Shown piece after piece: positions 41,695-49,971 of a DNA stretch of 64,000 nt; the first letter of the stretch is position 1, and every line of letters starts with the position of its first letter. The stretch spans positions 124,001 to 188,000 of the forward strand of contig NZ_JAWLVJ010000002.1 of assembly GCF_033100395.1 (NCBI RefSeq). The letters run 5' to 3'. The translations under genes and the position numbers were made by a program. Under the pieces are notes generated by a model. It did not search any database and had not been told where the DNA came from. It was given only the letters and a program-made list of their open reading frames with translations. The DNA comes from Terasakiella sp033100395 (GTDB taxonomy: Bacteria > Pseudomonadota > Alphaproteobacteria > Rhodospirillales > Terasakiellaceae).

Positions 41695-42902
41695 GCCTTT
41701 TTCTGTAGCCAGCGATCCATGCCCAAGCCCGCTTGGCGTCCAAGGGCAAAACAGCCTGTCAGCAGATATCCACCTGTCGGTGCATCCCAGTTCAGCATTT
41801 CACCTGCCAAAAACAGGCCGGGTTGGGATGTGATCATCAGATTGTTGTCAGTGTTGGAAAAATCAACGCCGCCAGCACAACTGATGGCCTCGTCGATGGG
41901 ACGTGTGGCCTTTAAAGGCAGGGGTAGGTTTTTGATGGCGTCGGCCAATTTGTCCATATCGTTGAAGGTTTCTTTATCCAATATTTCACGCAACAAGGCG
42001 ATCTTGACTGGATTCAGTCTTGTGACCCGTTTGATATGAGTGGATAGCGATTTTGATCCCCGTGATTTCTTTAGCGCCTGTTTCAGGGTGGCAAGGTCAC
42101 GATCCGCTGCTAAATCCAGATGAAGGATGGCGTGACCCGTCTTTTCTAGTTGCAGACGCAGGTTCCGGCTGTGGGTATAGATGGCACTGCCTTCAACCCC
42201 CGATTTGGAAATGACGAAATCGCCTTTGGTCCAGTCATCTGCTGACTTCAGCGCGACGGATTTTATGGGCTCGCCTGCGAATTTTTGCAAAAATGGATCG
42301 CTCCAGTCTTTCAGGAAACCACAGTTGCTGGCTTTGAATGGAGTGTGTGGAATGTCTGCTTGATCAAAGGCATTAATCCAGCCGCCGTCTGATCCCAGTT
42401 TGGGCCAACTGATGCCCCCCATCGCAAAGAGAACAGCGTCGAATTTTTCTTTTTTGAGGCCATCTGGCGTTTCAAAGACAAGCTTGTCCTGATCCCATCC
42501 AATCCAGCGATGGTGCACATGGGTCTGAAGGCCACCTGCGCGCAAATGTCTGAGCCAACTGCGTAGTAAGGGTGCAGCCTTGAAATCAGTGGGGAAGATA
42601 CGGCCGGAACTGCCAACGAAGGTTTCAATCCCTAAATCTGCGGCCCATTGTCGAATCGCCTCGGGCGGAAAGTTTTTAACTGCATGGGAAACAGCCCCGT
42701 CATCATCGTGATAGCGGGTCAAGAAACGATCCAGTGGTTCATTGTGGGTCAGGTTCATCCCGCTTTTGCCTGCCATCAGGAATTTACGCCCCAGTGACGG
42801 CATGGCGTCAAAAAGATGCAGGTCATAGTCTTTGTTGGTCAGCTGATGCGCTGCCATTAATCCGGCAGGGCCGCCGCCTATGATTGCTATTTTCTGTGAC
42901 AT
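41691..42902 (-). CDS. HI0933-family flavoprotein (TIGR03862-like)
   Basis: A 403-residue FAD-binding protein. It has an N-terminal dinucleotide loop IIGGGPAGLMAAHQL, GRKFLMAGKSGMNLTHNE (the GKSG(R/M)CN-like family box), AMGGISWPKLGSDG and a C-terminal GEMLNWDAPTGGYLLTGCFA that binds FAD. Related proteins are annotated as aminoacetone oxidase or of unknown role. The open frame reaches a TTG at 42914, but ATG at 42902 (MSQKIAIIGG) is preferred. It is convergent with the Rieske kinase, overlapping it by 4 bp, and stands opposite the crp-like gene. Confidence 0.88.
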   Translation of the reverse strand: MSQKIAIIGGGPAGLMAAHQLTNKDYDLHLFDAMPSLGRKFLMAGKSGMNLTHNEPLDRFLTRYHDDDGAVSHAVKNFPPEAIRQWAADLGIETFVGSSGRIFPTDFKAAPLLRSWLRHLRAGGLQTHVHHRWIGWDQDKLVFETPDGLKKEKFDAVLFAMGGISWPKLGSDGGWINAFDQADIPHTPFKASNCGFLKDWSDPFLQKFAGEPIKSVALKSADDWTKGDFVISKSGVEGSAIYTHSRNLRLQLEKTGHAILHLDLAADRDLATLKQALKKSRGSKSLSTHIKRVTRLNPVKIALLREILDKETFNDMDKLADAIKNLPLPLKATRPIDEAISCAGGVDFSNTDNNLMITSQPGLFLAGEMLNWDAPTGGYLLTGCFALGRQAGLGMDRWLQKKA

Positions 42903-42922
42903 GGCATGGTGCAAAAACGATT

Positions 42923-42954
42923 AGAGAGGATGGCTCGGGGGGACCATCCTCTCT
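42923..42954. repeat. Perfect 11-bp inverted repeat in the leader of the flavoprotein gene
   Basis: AGAGAGGATGG (42923-42933) and CCATCCTCTCT (42944-42954), 10-nt loop rich in G. It lies 21 bp upstream of the flavoprotein start and is not followed by a T-tract on either strand, so it looks more like an mRNA leader hairpin or operator than a terminator. Confidence 0.6.
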
Positions 42955-43064
42955 ATAGGGTCTAATTCCGTCGGTGTCTAGGGGTCGAACCGAGGAATGG
43001 GAGGCTTCTCTTAAGGGCAAATAGAGAAGTTAATATGATAATTGCATTTTCTTTTCGCTTTATC

Positions 43065-43080
43065 TGTGAGCTGGTTCACA
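43065..43080. promoter_or_regulatory. Perfect Crp-type operator upstream of the Crp/Fnr gene
   Basis: TGTGAGCTGGTTCACA matches the Crp consensus TGTGA-N6-TCACA at all ten fixed positions, 45 bp before the ATG at 43126. Its place suggests autoregulation by the Crp/Fnr protein encoded next to it. Confidence 0.65.
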
Positions 43081-43125
43081 AACCTGCTATTTTGTTAAAA
43101 AAATTATTAAAGGGGCCTTTAGGGT

Positions 43126-43830
43126 ATGATCCACGATAAAAAAGCGCTGCTGGCGAATACGGAACTTCTGGGCAGTCTGGACGAAGAAATGCTGGATAAG
43201 CTGCTGTCCATGACCGTGACACGCAAGCTCGCAAAAAACGAAACCCTGTTCGTAAAAGGTGATCCGGGTGATAGCTTTTTTGGCGTGCAGGCAGGCAAGA
43301 TCAAAATCGTGACAACATCTCCTAACGGCAAAGAAGTCACCCTGAATATTATCGAGGAAGGGCAGTTCTTTGGGGAAATCGCCCTGCTGGACGGGATGGA
43401 CCGCACAGCCGATGCGCTTGCGATGGAAAAGACCGAATTATTGGTTATCCAGCGTCGTGATTTCATCCCGTTTCTGGAAAAACACCCCAAGCTTTGTATT
43501 CAGGTGATGCAGCTTCTGTGTCATCGCGTGCGTATCACCAGTGAAATGGTCGAAGATGCTGCTTTCCTGCCTTTGGACGGACGCCTTGCGAAACGTCTGT
43601 TGAACCTGGCTGAGCTTTATGGGGAAGATCAGGACGATGGTGGTGTGCTGATCGGCTTGAATCTGCCACAGCAGGAACTGGCACGCATGATGGGCACATC
43701 ACGTGAAAGCGTGAACAAGCAACTTCAGGTCTGGCGCGGTCAAGGCTGGATCGAACTGGCTCGTGGACGCGTCACAATCCACAATCATGACGCGCTGGAA
43801 CGAGTTCTTGAAGAAGCAGAGATGGACTAA
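43126..43830 (+). CDS. Crp/Fnr family transcriptional regulator
   Basis: A 234-residue DNA-binding regulator. The N-terminal cyclic-nucleotide-binding beta-roll (about 20-130) has KGDPGDSFFGVQAGKIKI and FFGEIALLDGMDRTADA, where the Glu and Arg positions fit cNMP phosphate and ribose contact. A long dimer helix and a winged helix-turn-helix (NLPQQELARMMGTSRESVNK) complete it. There is no N-terminal Cys cluster, so it is Crp-like and not an oxygen-sensing Fnr. A Crp box stands at 43065-43080. It is convergent with the LOG gene, overlapping it by 4 bp. Confidence 0.92.
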   Translation: MIHDKKALLANTELLGSLDEEMLDKLLSMTVTRKLAKNETLFVKGDPGDSFFGVQAGKIKIVTTSPNGKEVTLNIIEEGQFFGEIALLDGMDRTADALAMEKTELLVIQRRDFIPFLEKHPKLCIQVMQLLCHRVRITSEMVEDAAFLPLDGRLAKRLLNLAELYGEDQDDGGVLIGLNLPQQELARMMGTSRESVNKQLQVWRGQGWIELARGRVTIHNHDALERVLEEAEMD

Positions 43831-44654
43831 AACGCTTTGGAATCACTGCGGGCCATCTCTTCCATGGCGTGGGCTTCCAGCTGTTTGGTGATATAGTCAT
43901 AGGCCTCATCGACACTGTCGGTATAGATGAACAGATCCAGGTCTTCTTCACTGATGGTGCCGTATTTCACCAGGGCTTCCAGATTGACGACCTCTTCCCA
44001 AAATTCTTTTCCATAAAGAACGATGGGCAGGTTTTTGTGGACCTTGTCGGTCTGGATCAGGGTGAGAGATTCAAATAGCTCATCCATGGTGCCGAACCCG
44101 CCGGGGAAAGCGACCATGGCTTTGGCCAGATACATGAACCAAAATTTGCGCATAAAGAAATATCTGAATTCAAAGGATAGCTGGCGGGTGATGTAAGGGT
44201 TCTGATGCTGTTCAAACGGCAGGGTGATGTTGAACCCCATGTTCAACCCTTTGGCTTCGGATGCGCCACGATTACCTGCTTCCATTATGCCGGGACCACC
44301 ACCTGTGCAAATGACGAAACGTTTTTTCGTGCCTTCCAGGCCTTTGGACCATTCGGTCAGGCGTCGTCCTAATTCACGGGCTTCTTCATAGTAACGTGAC
44401 ATATGAAGGTCCATTTCAGCGCGCTTGATATCCCCGTTATTCTTCTGGGCGTATTTTAATTTTTTCTCAGCCTCATCACGCGGCAGGGTGCGGGCAGATC
44501 CAAAAAAGATGATGGTATCTTCTACATTCTGCGCTTCAAACCGGGCATCCGGTTCAAGATATTCTGCCAGAATACGCATGGGTCGCCCCACACGGTGTTC
44601 CATGAAATGTTCGTTCTGATAGGCTTGTAGGGGGGGATAGGGTGCATCGACCAT
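43827..44654 (-). CDS. LOG-family Rossmann-fold nucleotide hydrolase (TIGR00730-like)
   Basis: A 275-residue protein with the LOG (lonely guy) signature: FVICTGGGPGIMEAGNRGA and VAFPGGFGTMDELFESLTL, the PGGxGTxxE motif. LOG proteins release cytokinin base from the nucleotide or act as AMP/pyrimidine nucleotide nucleosidases; the long form, with an extra N-terminal about 55 residues as here, is common in alphaproteobacteria and its natural substrate is not certain. It is separate from other enzymes of such a pathway. The downstream end overlaps the crp-like stop. Confidence 0.9.
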   Translation of the reverse strand: MVDAPYPPLQAYQNEHFMEHRVGRPMRILAEYLEPDARFEAQNVEDTIIFFGSARTLPRDEAEKKLKYAQKNNGDIKRAEMDLHMSRYYEEARELGRRLTEWSKGLEGTKKRFVICTGGGPGIMEAGNRGASEAKGLNMGFNITLPFEQHQNPYITRQLSFEFRYFFMRKFWFMYLAKAMVAFPGGFGTMDELFESLTLIQTDKVHKNLPIVLYGKEFWEEVVNLEALVKYGTISEEDLDLFIYTDSVDEAYDYITKQLEAHAMEEMARSDSKAF

Positions 44655-44723
44655 GTGAGACCTCGCTTATTGTTATTATCTCTATAATATATTGGAATTG
44701 TTAACTAATCATGCAAGGTCGAG

Positions 44724-44753
44724 AAAGGCAGGTCGAGTTTTCAACCTGCCTTT
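44724..44753 (-). terminator. Terminator hairpin downstream of the NTF2-like gene
   Basis: AAAGGCAGGT (44724-44733) pairs perfectly with ACCTGCCTTT (44744-44753), 10-nt loop. It lies 11 bp after the stop of the 44764-45261 gene, read on the minus strand; the T-run after it is short. Confidence 0.7.
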
Positions 44754-44763
44754 TGTGGATGGA

Positions 44764-45261
44764 TTATGATTTGCCAGCCAGCTGTTTCAAAGCGCCTGCC
44801 CAATCTTCGATGTGATAGCTTTTCGAAATTTTGCCGTCTTTTACGGTATGAATATCAATGCTCATAATCTTAAAACTTTTGCCACTGACGGGCTGACCGA
44901 AAAAGGCCTTGCCAACCGGGGTGCCGGTGGCTTCGCCGCGTACCACAATTTCATTGTCTGTGGTGACAGAGACGGATTTGATTTCCCAGTTCAAGTCGGG
45001 CACCATCTGCACCAGTGGCCCGGTGAGGAACCCCATGGTCTGGTCCAGTGTTTTGTAACCATCTGCGCTGTAATAGGAAATCCAGTCGGCATGCAAGGAA
45101 GCGCTGGCCTCGCCTGCCGTGGCTTTGCGGCTCAGCATGTCATAGAAGGGTTGCACCAGTTCCTGAGCCTCAGCTTTGGACAATGTGTCGGCCTGGGCTG
45201 CACTGATACTGAAGGCGAGGGCGAAAGCGGGAAGAAGGAAGAATTGGGTTAATTTTTTCAT
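44764..45261 (-). CDS. Exported NTF2/SnoaL-like protein
   Basis: A 165-residue protein with a signal peptide (about 24 residues, cleavage after AQA). The remaining 140 residues have the pattern of a SnoaL/NTF2-like cone-shaped fold: helices at the start (VQPFYDMLSRKATAGEASAS), then strands DLNWEIKSVSVTTDNEIVVR and FKIMSIDIHTVKDGKISKSY ending HIEDWAGALKQL, typical of SnoaL-like polyketide cyclase relatives. The ligand is unknown. It is divergent from the LysR gene at 45355, which may control it. Confidence 0.82.
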   Translation of the reverse strand: MKKLTQFFLLPAFALAFSISAAQADTLSKAEAQELVQPFYDMLSRKATAGEASASLHADWISYYSADGYKTLDQTMGFLTGPLVQMVPDLNWEIKSVSVTTDNEIVVRGEATGTPVGKAFFGQPVSGKSFKIMSIDIHTVKDGKISKSYHIEDWAGALKQLAGKS

Positions 45262-45354
45262 GAGAGGTAACTCCTAAAAGCAATGGATCATTGGATGGCT
45301 TTAGGAATAGCACTGTGATATTATCGAAAAAATACTAAGTAATTGATAGTTGTT

Positions 45355-46260
45355 ATGGAAAATTTCGATATTAATGCGTTGGACGTGAAAACACTGCGTC
45401 TGCTGATTGCCATTCACAAAACAGGGTCCGTCAGTGCAGCGGCAGAACAGCGCGGCATGACACAATCAACAGCAAGCTATGGGCTGGAAAAACTGCGTCA
45501 AAGCTTTGGGGACCCGATCTTCAGCCGCGTGGGGCGCGGGATGGCAGCCACCCCCATTGGGGCGGAGATCATCGGGAGATGTCAGGAAATTCTCGATCAA
45601 TTGGACCAGTTAAGCCAGCTTCATGTCTTTGATCCCGTCACCGCAATGCGTGAGTTCACCATTGGTACAGCAGGCTTTGAAACGGAAACAGTCATCGTTC
45701 CGTTTAGCAGCTATTTGTTTGATGTGGCCCCGAATGTTGCTCTGACGATTCATGGTCAGGACTTGAAGAATTTGGAAAAGCGTCTTGAGGATGATTGGGA
45801 TATCTCGTTGATTGCTTATCAGATTGACTCCTCTCATTTAAAAGGTGTGCGGCTTTTTGAAGATCACTATGTCACTTATTACGACCAAAATGTGCGAAGC
45901 GCCCCTGAAAATACAAAGGCCTACGCAGAAGCCCCACATGCGGTCACGATGCTAGGCGGTAAGAAAACATCTTTTGTGGATAAGGCACTGAAGGAGGTCG
46001 GATTGAGCAGGCGCGTGGCCTTGGCAGTTAATCAGTTTGAAAATCTGCCGCAACTGATGAAAGGCACGCCGATGATCGCAACATTGCCGTCGAAGTTTGC
46101 AGACAGTTTGATGCGAGATTTTCAGTTCATACCTTGTCCCATCAATATGCCCAAACTGAGCGTGCAGATGGTCTGGCATCAAAGAAAAGATGCGGACCCG
46201 GCTCATATCTGGCTGAGGAATGAGATCAAATCATTTGTGAAAAAGCATCAGGTCGCCTGA
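45355..46260 (+). CDS. LysR-family transcriptional regulator
   Basis: A 301-residue regulator. The N-terminal winged helix-turn-helix reads LRLLIAIHKTGSVSAAAEQR with TQSTASYGLEKLRQSFGDPI, and the C-terminal part is a substrate-binding domain (EFTIGTAGFETETVIVPFSS onwards). The ATG at 45355 is used; a TTG at 45343 is also in frame. It is divergent from the exported NTF2-like gene across 93 bp, the usual layout for a LysR regulator and its target, so that gene is the first candidate target. Confidence 0.9.
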   Translation: MENFDINALDVKTLRLLIAIHKTGSVSAAAEQRGMTQSTASYGLEKLRQSFGDPIFSRVGRGMAATPIGAEIIGRCQEILDQLDQLSQLHVFDPVTAMREFTIGTAGFETETVIVPFSSYLFDVAPNVALTIHGQDLKNLEKRLEDDWDISLIAYQIDSSHLKGVRLFEDHYVTYYDQNVRSAPENTKAYAEAPHAVTMLGGKKTSFVDKALKEVGLSRRVALAVNQFENLPQLMKGTPMIATLPSKFADSLMRDFQFIPCPINMPKLSVQMVWHQRKDADPAHIWLRNEIKSFVKKHQVA

Positions 46261-46262
46261 GC

Positions 46263-46727
46263 TTACTTTTCCCACTTGGCAGCGGCTGCGTCGTCATCTT
46301 CGCGGGCATCGACCCAGCTGCCTTCGCCTTTTTGGTCTTCTTCCAGTTTCCAAAACGGTGCCTTGGTTTTCAGGAAATCCATGAGGAATTCTGCGGATTC
46401 AAAAGCGGCTTTGCGATGGGCTGAGGCCGTTACCACCAGCACAATATTTTCGCCTGGTTCCATCCGGCCATAACGGTGGATGATCAGCACATCTTCCAAA
46501 GGCCAGCGATCGCGTGCAATCTCTTCGATTTCCTGGAGTTTCTTTTCCGTCATGCCCGGGTAATGTTCCAGCGTCATGGCAGAAACGCGGGTTTCATCTT
46601 CTTTGGTATGCTGGAAATCGCGCACAAGACCGACGAAAGAACAAATGCCACCGATGGCTGTGTTGCCTTTGGAAAGGGCATTAATTTCTGCGCCCACATC
46701 GAAGTTTTCAGCTTGCACGCGGATCAT
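46263..46727 (-). CDS. moaE: Molybdopterin synthase catalytic subunit
   Basis: The large subunit that transfers sulfur from MoaD onto precursor Z to form molybdopterin. The 154-residue protein shows VGLVRDF, IIHRYGRMEPGE, SAHRKAAFES and KTKAPFWKLE, the last with the catalytic lysines. The last gene of the run pgsA-mobB-moeA-moaD-moaE, 3 bp after moaD, so the two synthase subunits are made together. It ends 2 bp from the LysR gene on the other strand. Confidence 0.96.
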   Translation of the reverse strand: MIRVQAENFDVGAEINALSKGNTAIGGICSFVGLVRDFQHTKEDETRVSAMTLEHYPGMTEKKLQEIEEIARDRWPLEDVLIIHRYGRMEPGENIVLVVTASAHRKAAFESAEFLMDFLKTKAPFWKLEEDQKGEGSWVDAREDDDAAAAKWEK

Positions 46728-46730
46728 GGA

Positions 46731-46982
46731 TTATCCTCCGGTTACAGGGGGGAAGATGGCAAATTCATCAGTATTTTTAACCGCATCCTCGCCTTTGGCA
46801 TAATCCTGATTTACCGCAATGCGAATGACTTTATCTTCGCTCAAGGCTTCGGCATAAGCTTCGCCCTTTTTGCGCAGGAAGCCGAGCACGCCGTCAACTG
46901 TTGTGACGCTGTCAGGCAGGGTGATTTCTTCTTCTGCACAGCCGATCTTGGTGCGCAACCATGCAAAATAGAGAACTTTCAT
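46731..46982 (-). CDS. moaD: Molybdopterin synthase sulfur carrier subunit
   Basis: An 83-residue ubiquitin-like protein that carries the thiocarboxylate for molybdopterin synthesis. It begins VLYFAWLRTKIGCAEE, has the small beta-grasp length, and ends FPPVTGG, with the essential C-terminal Gly-Gly. The ATG overlaps the moeA stop codon by one base and moaE follows after 3 bp, so all three are translationally linked. Confidence 0.95.
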   Translation of the reverse strand: MKVLYFAWLRTKIGCAEEEITLPDSVTTVDGVLGFLRKKGEAYAEALSEDKVIRIAVNQDYAKGEDAVKNTDEFAIFPPVTGG

Positions 46983-48241
46983 TATTGGCTGACCTCGCTA
47001 TAGGGGATGAAATCGACCAGATCACCCGGTTCAATCTCGTGGGCATTGTCCGGAATTTCGACCAGACCATCGGTTTTTACCATGGAGGTCAGGATACCGG
47101 AACCCGTTGTGTGAAACAAATCAACAACCGGACCATAAGGAGTCTGACGCAAAGAAGCGCGTTGCCATTCGTAACGACCACCTTTATGTTTATAGGCAAA
47201 TCCGGCGGGCACCTTATAGGATCGCGTGGACATGTCACTGCGCCCGGCAAAACCGCAGATCATGGGTCGTGCGATGGTCATGAAGGTCACAAGCGTTGCT
47301 ACCGGATTACCCGGCAGGCCGATGAAAGGCTTGTCTTTGATCTCACCCAGTGCAATAGGGCGACCCGGTTTGATGGCAATGCGCCAGAAGTTAATCTTGC
47401 CAAGCGCCGTGACAGCAGATTTCACATGGTCTTCCTCACCCAGCGATACACCGCCGGAGGTAAAGAGGACATCGTGATCGCTGGCGGCTTTATCCAACGC
47501 GTCTGTGATGGTTTCCAGAACGTCCGGCAGAATACCAAGGTCAGTGACTTCACAGCCCAGACTTTCCAGCATGGACATGACCGTATAACGGTTGATGTCG
47601 TATACGCAGCCCTCTTCTAGCACGTTCCCCGCATCGGTGATTTCGTCACCGGTTGAGAAGACGGCTACTTTCAAAGGTGCATAGACATCCAGTTCTGTCT
47701 TTCCGACCGATGCGGAAACGCCGATATCTGCCGCACGCAGCTTGTGGCCTTTCTTCAGGATCACATCACCGACTTTGATATCTTCACCCAATTTGCGGAA
47801 ATTCACGCCTTTCTTGGGGGCGGCACCTTGGGGGAAAGTGACGTGACCATCAGCTTCGGTTGCATTTTCCTGCATGATGACCGTATCGACACCTTCCGGG
47901 ATCGGGGCGCCTGTAAAGATGCGCAGGGCTTCGCCTGCAACGGCTGCGCGTTTTAACGGATGACCAGCGGCAACCCGTTCGGTTACGGGCAGTTTTGTTT
48001 CCCCGTCCGGGTTTAAATCATCAAAGCGCACTGCATAGCCATCCATGGCGGAATTGTTATGCGGTGGCACGTTCTGGTCAGCCGTGACATCTTCGGCCAG
48101 AATTTTACCGACACATTGGCGCAACGGCAGTTTGGTGGTTTTTGCAAGCGGTTTAATGCTTTCCTGCATCAGTTCGCGCGCTTCATTCAAGGGCATCATT
48201 TTGCCGGGTGTGGCAAAGCAGCAATCAAAGACACCTGTCAT
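46982..48241 (-). CDS. moeA: Molybdopterin molybdenumtransferase
   Basis: Inserts molybdenum into adenylylated molybdopterin. The 419-residue protein has the conserved PPHNNSAMDGYAVR motif, RIFTGAPIPEGVDTVIMQE, the MPT-binding VAVFSTGDEITDAG and FTSGGVSLGEEDHVK, and a C-terminal IGLPGNPVATLVTF. The ATG overlaps the mobB stop (ATGA). Residues 1-15 (MTGVFDCCFATPGKM) look like an extended N-terminus seen in alphaproteobacterial MoeA. Two genes of the same pathway follow downstream. Confidence 0.96.
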   Translation of the reverse strand: MTGVFDCCFATPGKMMPLNEARELMQESIKPLAKTTKLPLRQCVGKILAEDVTADQNVPPHNNSAMDGYAVRFDDLNPDGETKLPVTERVAAGHPLKRAAVAGEALRIFTGAPIPEGVDTVIMQENATEADGHVTFPQGAAPKKGVNFRKLGEDIKVGDVILKKGHKLRAADIGVSASVGKTELDVYAPLKVAVFSTGDEITDAGNVLEEGCVYDINRYTVMSMLESLGCEVTDLGILPDVLETITDALDKAASDHDVLFTSGGVSLGEEDHVKSAVTALGKINFWRIAIKPGRPIALGEIKDKPFIGLPGNPVATLVTFMTIARPMICGFAGRSDMSTRSYKVPAGFAYKHKGGRYEWQRASLRQTPYGPVVDLFHTTGSGILTSMVKTDGLVEIPDNAHEIEPGDLVDFIPYSEVSQ

Positions 48242-48747
48242 GTTGTGATCTCCAGTTTCAGGTGTGAAATAATTAGGTCTGCGATGGCCTCAACGTCATT
48301 GAGGTCGATCAAGTTTCGCCCGCCACAATCAATTTGTTCATCGCTGGCAATTGCAAGGATCGTGTCATCATTGGGCCAGAGGGGCGGGCGGCCGTGGGCG
48401 GGGCGATGGACTTCCAGTTTCGGGTGTTTGTGGAATTTGAACCCTTCCACCAAAACCAGGTCAACATCGCTCATATGTGTCAGCAATTCTTCGATCTCTG
48501 GCTCATCCGCGCCATTATTTTCATGGAGTAATGCCCAGCGATGGCTGGAAGCCAGCATGACTTCACCTGCGCCTGCTTCGCGCTGACGAAAGGAGTCTTT
48601 GCCCGGTTTATCCATATCAAATTGATGATGGGTATGTTTGATGGTGGAGATGGTCAATCCATGGGCGCGAAGGGCCGGGATGAGCTTTTCCAGAAGGGTG
48701 GTTTTACCGCTGCCGCTTTTACCGACGATGCCAAAAATCTGTTTCAT
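48238..48747 (-). CDS. mobB: Molybdopterin-guanine dinucleotide biosynthesis adaptor MobB
   Basis: A 169-residue GTP-binding protein that supports attachment of GMP to the molybdenum cofactor. It has a Walker A loop GKSGSGKTTLLEKL at residues about 9-22, TISTIKHTHHQFDMDKPGKD, and DVDLVLVEGFKFHKHPKLEV. It sits 10 bp after pgsA and overlaps the moeA start. No mobA gene is in the window. Confidence 0.94.
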   Translation of the reverse strand: MKQIFGIVGKSGSGKTTLLEKLIPALRAHGLTISTIKHTHHQFDMDKPGKDSFRQREAGAGEVMLASSHRWALLHENNGADEPEIEELLTHMSDVDLVLVEGFKFHKHPKLEVHRPAHGRPPLWPNDDTILAIASDEQIDCGGRNLIDLNDVEAIADLIISHLKLEITT

Positions 48748-48757
48748 GGGCGGTAGT

Positions 48758-49318
48758 TTAATCCACCATATGTTTAAGTCCAGTCCGCAAATAGTCGTAC
48801 CCGGTAATCAGGGTCAAAATGGCGGCTATCCACAATCCGACATAGCCCACCGTCACGGTTTCTGCAATCCACAGATATGGACCGGCATTGCCCACGATCA
48901 GGAAACCCAGAGCCAGCATTTGAATGGTGGTTTTCCATTTGGCAAGCAGGGTGACAGGCACACTGATTTTGGTTTCTGCCAAAAATTCCCGCAGGCCTGA
49001 GACCAGCAGTTCACGCACCAGAATAATACCTGCCGCCAGCACATGGATGCCATCGATGGGACCAAAGCCGATCAGCATCACGATCAGGGTCGCGATCAAT
49101 AATTTATCAGCGATAGGGTCCATGAAACGACCAAGGGCGGACTGCAAATCCATCTTGCGCGCCAGCCAGCCATCGAAGAAATCGGTGATACAGGCATAGA
49201 CATACAACGAGAAGGCCATCCAGTTGCCTTCCGGTTCACCCACCATATAAAGACCGATCAACACAGGGATGATCAGAATGCGCGAGGCGGTCAGGATATT
49301 TGGTACGTTCCAAAGCAT
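48758..49318 (-). CDS. pgsA: CDP-diacylglycerol--glycerol-3-phosphate 3-phosphatidyltransferase
   Basis: Inner-membrane enzyme that makes phosphatidylglycerol phosphate. The 186-residue protein begins WNVPNILTASRILIIPVLIG and has the CDP-alcohol phosphotransferase motif D-x2-DG-x2-AR-x8-G-x3-D-x3-D: FFDGWLARKMDLQSALGRF and on to MDPIADK. Several membrane helices. It precedes mobB by 10 bp; the pgsA-mobB-moeA order is common in this group of bacteria. Confidence 0.95.
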   Translation of the reverse strand: MLWNVPNILTASRILIIPVLIGLYMVGEPEGNWMAFSLYVYACITDFFDGWLARKMDLQSALGRFMDPIADKLLIATLIVMLIGFGPIDGIHVLAAGIILVRELLVSGLREFLAETKISVPVTLLAKWKTTIQMLALGFLIVGNAGPYLWIAETVTVGYVGLWIAAILTLITGYDYLRTGLKHMVD

Positions 49319-49327
49319 ATGATGGTC

Positions 49328-49966
49328 TTAGCTTTCCTGTTCGGCAAAAGCAAGCAATGCTGCAAAAATCAGAAACATTCCGCCTGTTGCATGGTTGATT
49401 TTCTGCTGCATGGCAGCGCCAAAATTACGGGTACCAACAAAATGTCCAGCCATCCCGTAGGTCCAGGCCGCAATAAATTCGGTAGCCAGAAATGTTACGC
49501 CGATGATCATGAATTGCTGGAAATAGTCGCCATCCATGCTGATAAACTGCGGCAGAACAGCGGTCATAACAAGGATTGCCTTGGGATTGGCCGCAGCGAT
49601 CATAAATTCTTTTTTCATAAGGGGTAGGGAGCCGCGATAAACGGACTTCTCACCGTTTGACGGCAAAAGTGACTCATCGCTTTTTGCCATAAAGATTTTG
49701 ATCCCGAGATAGGCAAGGTAGGCAACTCCGCACCATTTGATCACTTCAAAAGCTGTTTTCGAGGTGGCAAGAAGAATGCCAAGTCCGGCCGCCGTAATGA
49801 CAACCATGGCGGCAAAAACGATGACGCGGCCTGTGCAGGCTTTGGTCGCAGCCACAGGGCCAAAACGCATGCCATTGACCACACTCATAAAGTTATTTGG
49901 CCCGAAGCTCAGAGAGATAAGGATAGAGGCTGGAATAAACATCAGCCAGTCCATGAATGTCAGCAT
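49328..49966 (-). CDS. LysE/RhtB-family amino-acid exporter
   Basis: A 212-residue inner-membrane transporter, with about six hydrophobic helices. The N-terminal SFGPNNFMSVVNGMRFGP is the LysE/RhtB signature (GPxxxxxxxxxxxxG), and AANPKAILVMTAVLPQF is the second conserved block. The exported amino acid cannot be told. It lies 5 bp after the heptosyltransferase-like gene and 9 bp before pgsA, inside the long minus-strand run. Confidence 0.88.
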   Translation of the reverse strand: MLTFMDWLMFIPASILISLSFGPNNFMSVVNGMRFGPVAATKACTGRVIVFAAMVVITAAGLGILLATSKTAFEVIKWCGVAYLAYLGIKIFMAKSDESLLPSNGEKSVYRGSLPLMKKEFMIAAANPKAILVMTAVLPQFISMDGDYFQQFMIIGVTFLATEFIAAWTYGMAGHFVGTRNFGAAMQQKINHATGGMFLIFAALLAFAEQES

Positions 49967-49971
49967 GGCTT

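Noticed and set aside
42970..43010. tRNA-like T-arm (GGTTCGACCC on the minus strand)
   Set aside because: Only a TTCGA-type loop with imperfect stem is present; no acceptor stem, anticodon arm or CCA end could be fitted, so it is probably chance.
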